Part shown: positions 43,862 to 45,384 of the stretch, piece by piece
Numbering within the stretch: position 1 is the first letter of the stretch
Layout: every line of letters starts with the position of its first letter
DNA from: Nostoc sp. PA-18-2419
GTDB lineage: Bacteria; Cyanobacteriota; Cyanobacteriia; Cyanobacteriales; Nostocaceae
Length of the DNA stretch: 45,384 nt
Assembly (NCBI RefSeq): GCF_005869855.1
Contig: NZ_SZNH01000015.1
Span: forward strand, 44,189 to 89,572
Reading direction: 5' to 3'
Translations under genes and position numbers: made by a program
Notes under the pieces: generated by a model
The model's database searches: none
Told to the model about the DNA's origin: nothing
Seen by the model: the letters and a program-made list of their open reading frames with translations, nothing else

Positions 43862-43909
43862 AGCTAAGTGGTATGCCAGATACATCTACGGCAATACCAT
43901 TTAGTTAGC
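43862..43909. other. Imperfect hairpin upstream of the kinase gene
   Basis: AGCTAAGTGGTATGCC near 43862 pairs with GGCAATACCATTTAGTTAGC (43890-43909), with one bulge and a few mismatches, around a 12-base loop. It is followed by GCAGTCTTTTTCAACTGC, itself a short stem. It could be a leader structure or transposon-like debris. Confidence 0.45.
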
Positions 43910-44077
43910 AGTCTTTTTCAACTGCTTACACTTGCACTCATAAAAATTTATTTAGTTTACTCGACTTTCTATTCTCTACTCTCTATTTTGATACGCATTA
44001 CCTAAAAGTACTCTAAGTAAGTATCGGGTACAAAAAATACAAAAAATTTCTCAAGAATCAAGATTAAGGATAAGGCT

Positions 44078-45384
44078 ATGACAACCGAACACCTAACTAA
44101 AGACAGCGACAATCTAGATTTAAATCAGCTACTTAAAACGCTGACGGCTGTCAAGCATGGTGACTTCTCGGCTCGGATGCCCATAGACCATACTGGTGTG
44201 GCTGGAAAAATAGCCGACACGCTCAACGATATAATCGACCAAAATCAGCGGATGACGAGGGAGTTACAGCGAATTGGTAACGTTGTCGGCAAAGAAGGCA
44301 AGATTGCCGATCGCGCCTTTTTAGGAGATGTTCGCGGTTCGTGGTCAGATTGTGTAGCTTCTGTCAATAGTTTAATTACAGATTTAGTTCAACCAACAGC
44401 AGCAACAACTCGCGTGATTCGGGCTGTGGCTAACGGCGACTTATCGCAAACCATCGCCACAGAAATTGATGGTACACCGTTGCAAGGTGAGTTTCTCCAA
44501 ACTGCCAATATTGTGAACACGATGGTAGATCGGCTCGGTTCCTTTGCCTCGGAAGTGACGCGGGTTGCCCGTGAGGTGGGCACTGAAGGTAAACTCGGCT
44601 CTCAAGCCGAGGTGCGCGGTGTGGCTGGCACTTGGAAGGATTTGACTGACAATGTTAACTTGATGGCAGGAAATCTCACTGGGCAAGTCCGCAATATTGC
44701 TGAAGTTGCCACTGCGATCGCTAATGGTGACCTCTCTAAAAAAATTACTGTGGATGTGAAAGGCGAAATTTTGGAGTTGAAAAACACCGTTAACACAATG
44801 GTGGATCAGCTCAATTCCTTTGCATCAGAAGTAACAAGAGTTGCTCGTGAGGTGGGAACTGAAGGGAAGTTGGGCGTCCAAGCCGAAGTTAAAGGAGTGG
44901 CTGGTACTTGGAAGGATCTCACCGATAACGTGAATTTAATGGCAGGAAACCTCACCGCCCAAGTGCGTAACATTGCGGAAGTCACAACGGCAGTGGCAAA
45001 TGGCGACTTGTCGAAGAAAATCACTGTGAATGTCAAAGGCGAAATTTTAGAGTTGAAAAACACCGTTAACATCATGGTGGATCAACTTAACTCCTTTGCA
45101 TCGGAAGTAACAAGAGTTGCCCGTGAAGTGGGTGCAGAAGGAAAACTCGGCGGTCAAGCAGAAGTTCGGGGGGTAGCGGGTACCTGGAAGGATTTGACTG
45201 ACAGCGTAAATTTCATGGCGGGAAGCTTGACGGCACAGGTGCGGAACATTGCGGAAGTGACGACAGCAGTAGCAAATGGCGACCTTTCCAAGAAAATCAC
45301 AGTTGATGTGAAGGGGGAAATTCTGGAGTTGAAAAATACCATCAACACGATGGTGGATCAACTCAATTCCTTTGCTAGTGAAGT
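44078..45384 (+). CDS. Poly-HAMP sensor kinase, N-terminal part (runs off the window)
   Basis: An open frame from ATG 44078 (AAGGATAAGG upstream) to the window end, 435 codons. There is no signal and no membrane helix. After a first HAMP-like unit ([17 protein letters not shown]), the sequence is a chain of 92-residue repeats, each made of [20 protein letters not shown] (HAMP) and [20 protein letters not shown], then [18 protein letters not shown] (second HAMP half). The DNA period is 276 bp with high identity between units. Such soluble poly-HAMP chains precede histidine kinase and receiver domains in group III hybrid kinases (Nik1/Hik1-like in fungi, many in cyanobacteria), where they sense osmotic or other stress. 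The kinase part lies outside the window, so the call rests on the HAMP array. Confidence 0.85.
   Translation, partial: MTTEHLTKDSDNLDLNQLLKTLTAVKHGDFSARMPIDHTGVAGKIADTLNDIIDQNQRMTRELQRIGNVVGKEGKIADRAFLGDVRGSWSDCVASVNSLITDLVQPTAATTRVIRAVANGDLSQTIATEIDGTPLQGEFLQTANIVNTMVDRLGSFASEVTRVAREVGTEGKLGSQAEVRGVAGTWKDLTDNVNLMAGNLTGQVRNIAEVATAIANGDLSKKITVDVKGEILELKNTVNTMVDQLNSFASEVTRVAREVGTEGKLGVQAEVKGVAGTWKDLTDNVNLMAGNLTAQVRNIAEVTTAVANGDLSKKITVNVKGEILELKNTVNIMVDQLNSFASEVTRVAREVGAEGKLGGQAEVRGVAGTWKDLTDSVNFMAGSLTAQVRNIAEVTTAVANGDLSKKITVDVKGEILELKNTINTMVDQLNSFASE

Larger units (their letters stand above)
43368..44077. other. 0.7-kb repeat-rich leader of the poly-HAMP kinase gene
   Basis: No protein gene. 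In order it holds a terminator at 43405, the degenerate 21/63-bp array at 43513-43750, a hairpin at 43862-43909 and the kinase promoter/leader with AAGGATAAGG before the ATG at 44078. Confidence 0.6.

Noticed and set aside
44389..45361. Minus-strand frames across the HAMP repeats
   Set aside because: They are shadows of the repeated forward kinase gene; the same peptide recurs at each 276-bp unit.

Overview
The window reads as chromosomal DNA from a filamentous, probably Nostocales-type, cyanobacterium. The evidence is the dozens of GCGATCGC (HIP1) octamers, cyanobacterial families such as the DUF1818 and DUF3598 proteins, the short cyanobacterial RNA polymerase omega, cyanobacterial glgC and PEP-CTERM genes, and intergenic DNA full of short tandem repeats and MITE-like sequences. 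I cannot name the species from sequence alone.

Layout. 1-1.1 kb: the start of a small membrane protein, a MITE-like element, a 21-bp tandem array and a PEP-CTERM exported protein. 1.4-6.5 kb: a CDF cation exporter and a three-gene operon for a PaoABC-like molybdenum/FAD/FeS oxidoreductase. 7.2-12.4 kb: glycerol kinase, an exported protein with an internal duplication, and DNA primase. 12.7-15.6 kb: an odd amidase/glucosaminidase, then decayed genes, including a PstI/BsuBI-like restriction-modification pair collapsed by a deletion. 15.6-24.3 kb: housekeeping and hypothetical genes (coiled-coil membrane protein, lipoprotein, O-methyltransferase, purple-acid-phosphatase-like enzyme, GAF protein, tRNA-Pro, DUF1818, rpoZ, fasciclin protein, GH13 amylase). 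24.7-27.5 kb: a cytoplasmic-type subtilase, a small protein resembling the subtilase's own N-terminal prodomain, and a trypsin-co-occurring-domain gene whose 5' end meets an IS5-family remnant. 27.8-31 kb: glgC, a wrecked P-loop kinase pseudogene and a DnaJ-type co-chaperone. 31-45.4 kb: GH116 glucosidase, peptide deformylase, ftsX, DUF3598 protein, GH31 alpha-glucosidase, PiT phosphate transporter, class I aldolase, a small hypothetical gene and the start of a poly-HAMP sensor kinase that runs off the window.

Functional themes. Several enzymes serve carbon storage and sugar handling (glgC, GH13, GH31, GH116, glpK, fbaB), but they lie in separate transcription units and do not form one operon. 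The clear operons are paoA-paoB-paoC (overlapping genes) and def plus a small membrane protein (11-bp gap).

Most unusual points: four unrelated tandem arrays that all have a 21-bp (or 63 = 3 x 21 bp) period; two MITE-like families, one with three copies here; the protease/stand-alone-prodomain/TCAD1 cluster; and an amidase domain lacking two catalytic residues. All homology statements come from recognising motifs by eye; no database search was run.
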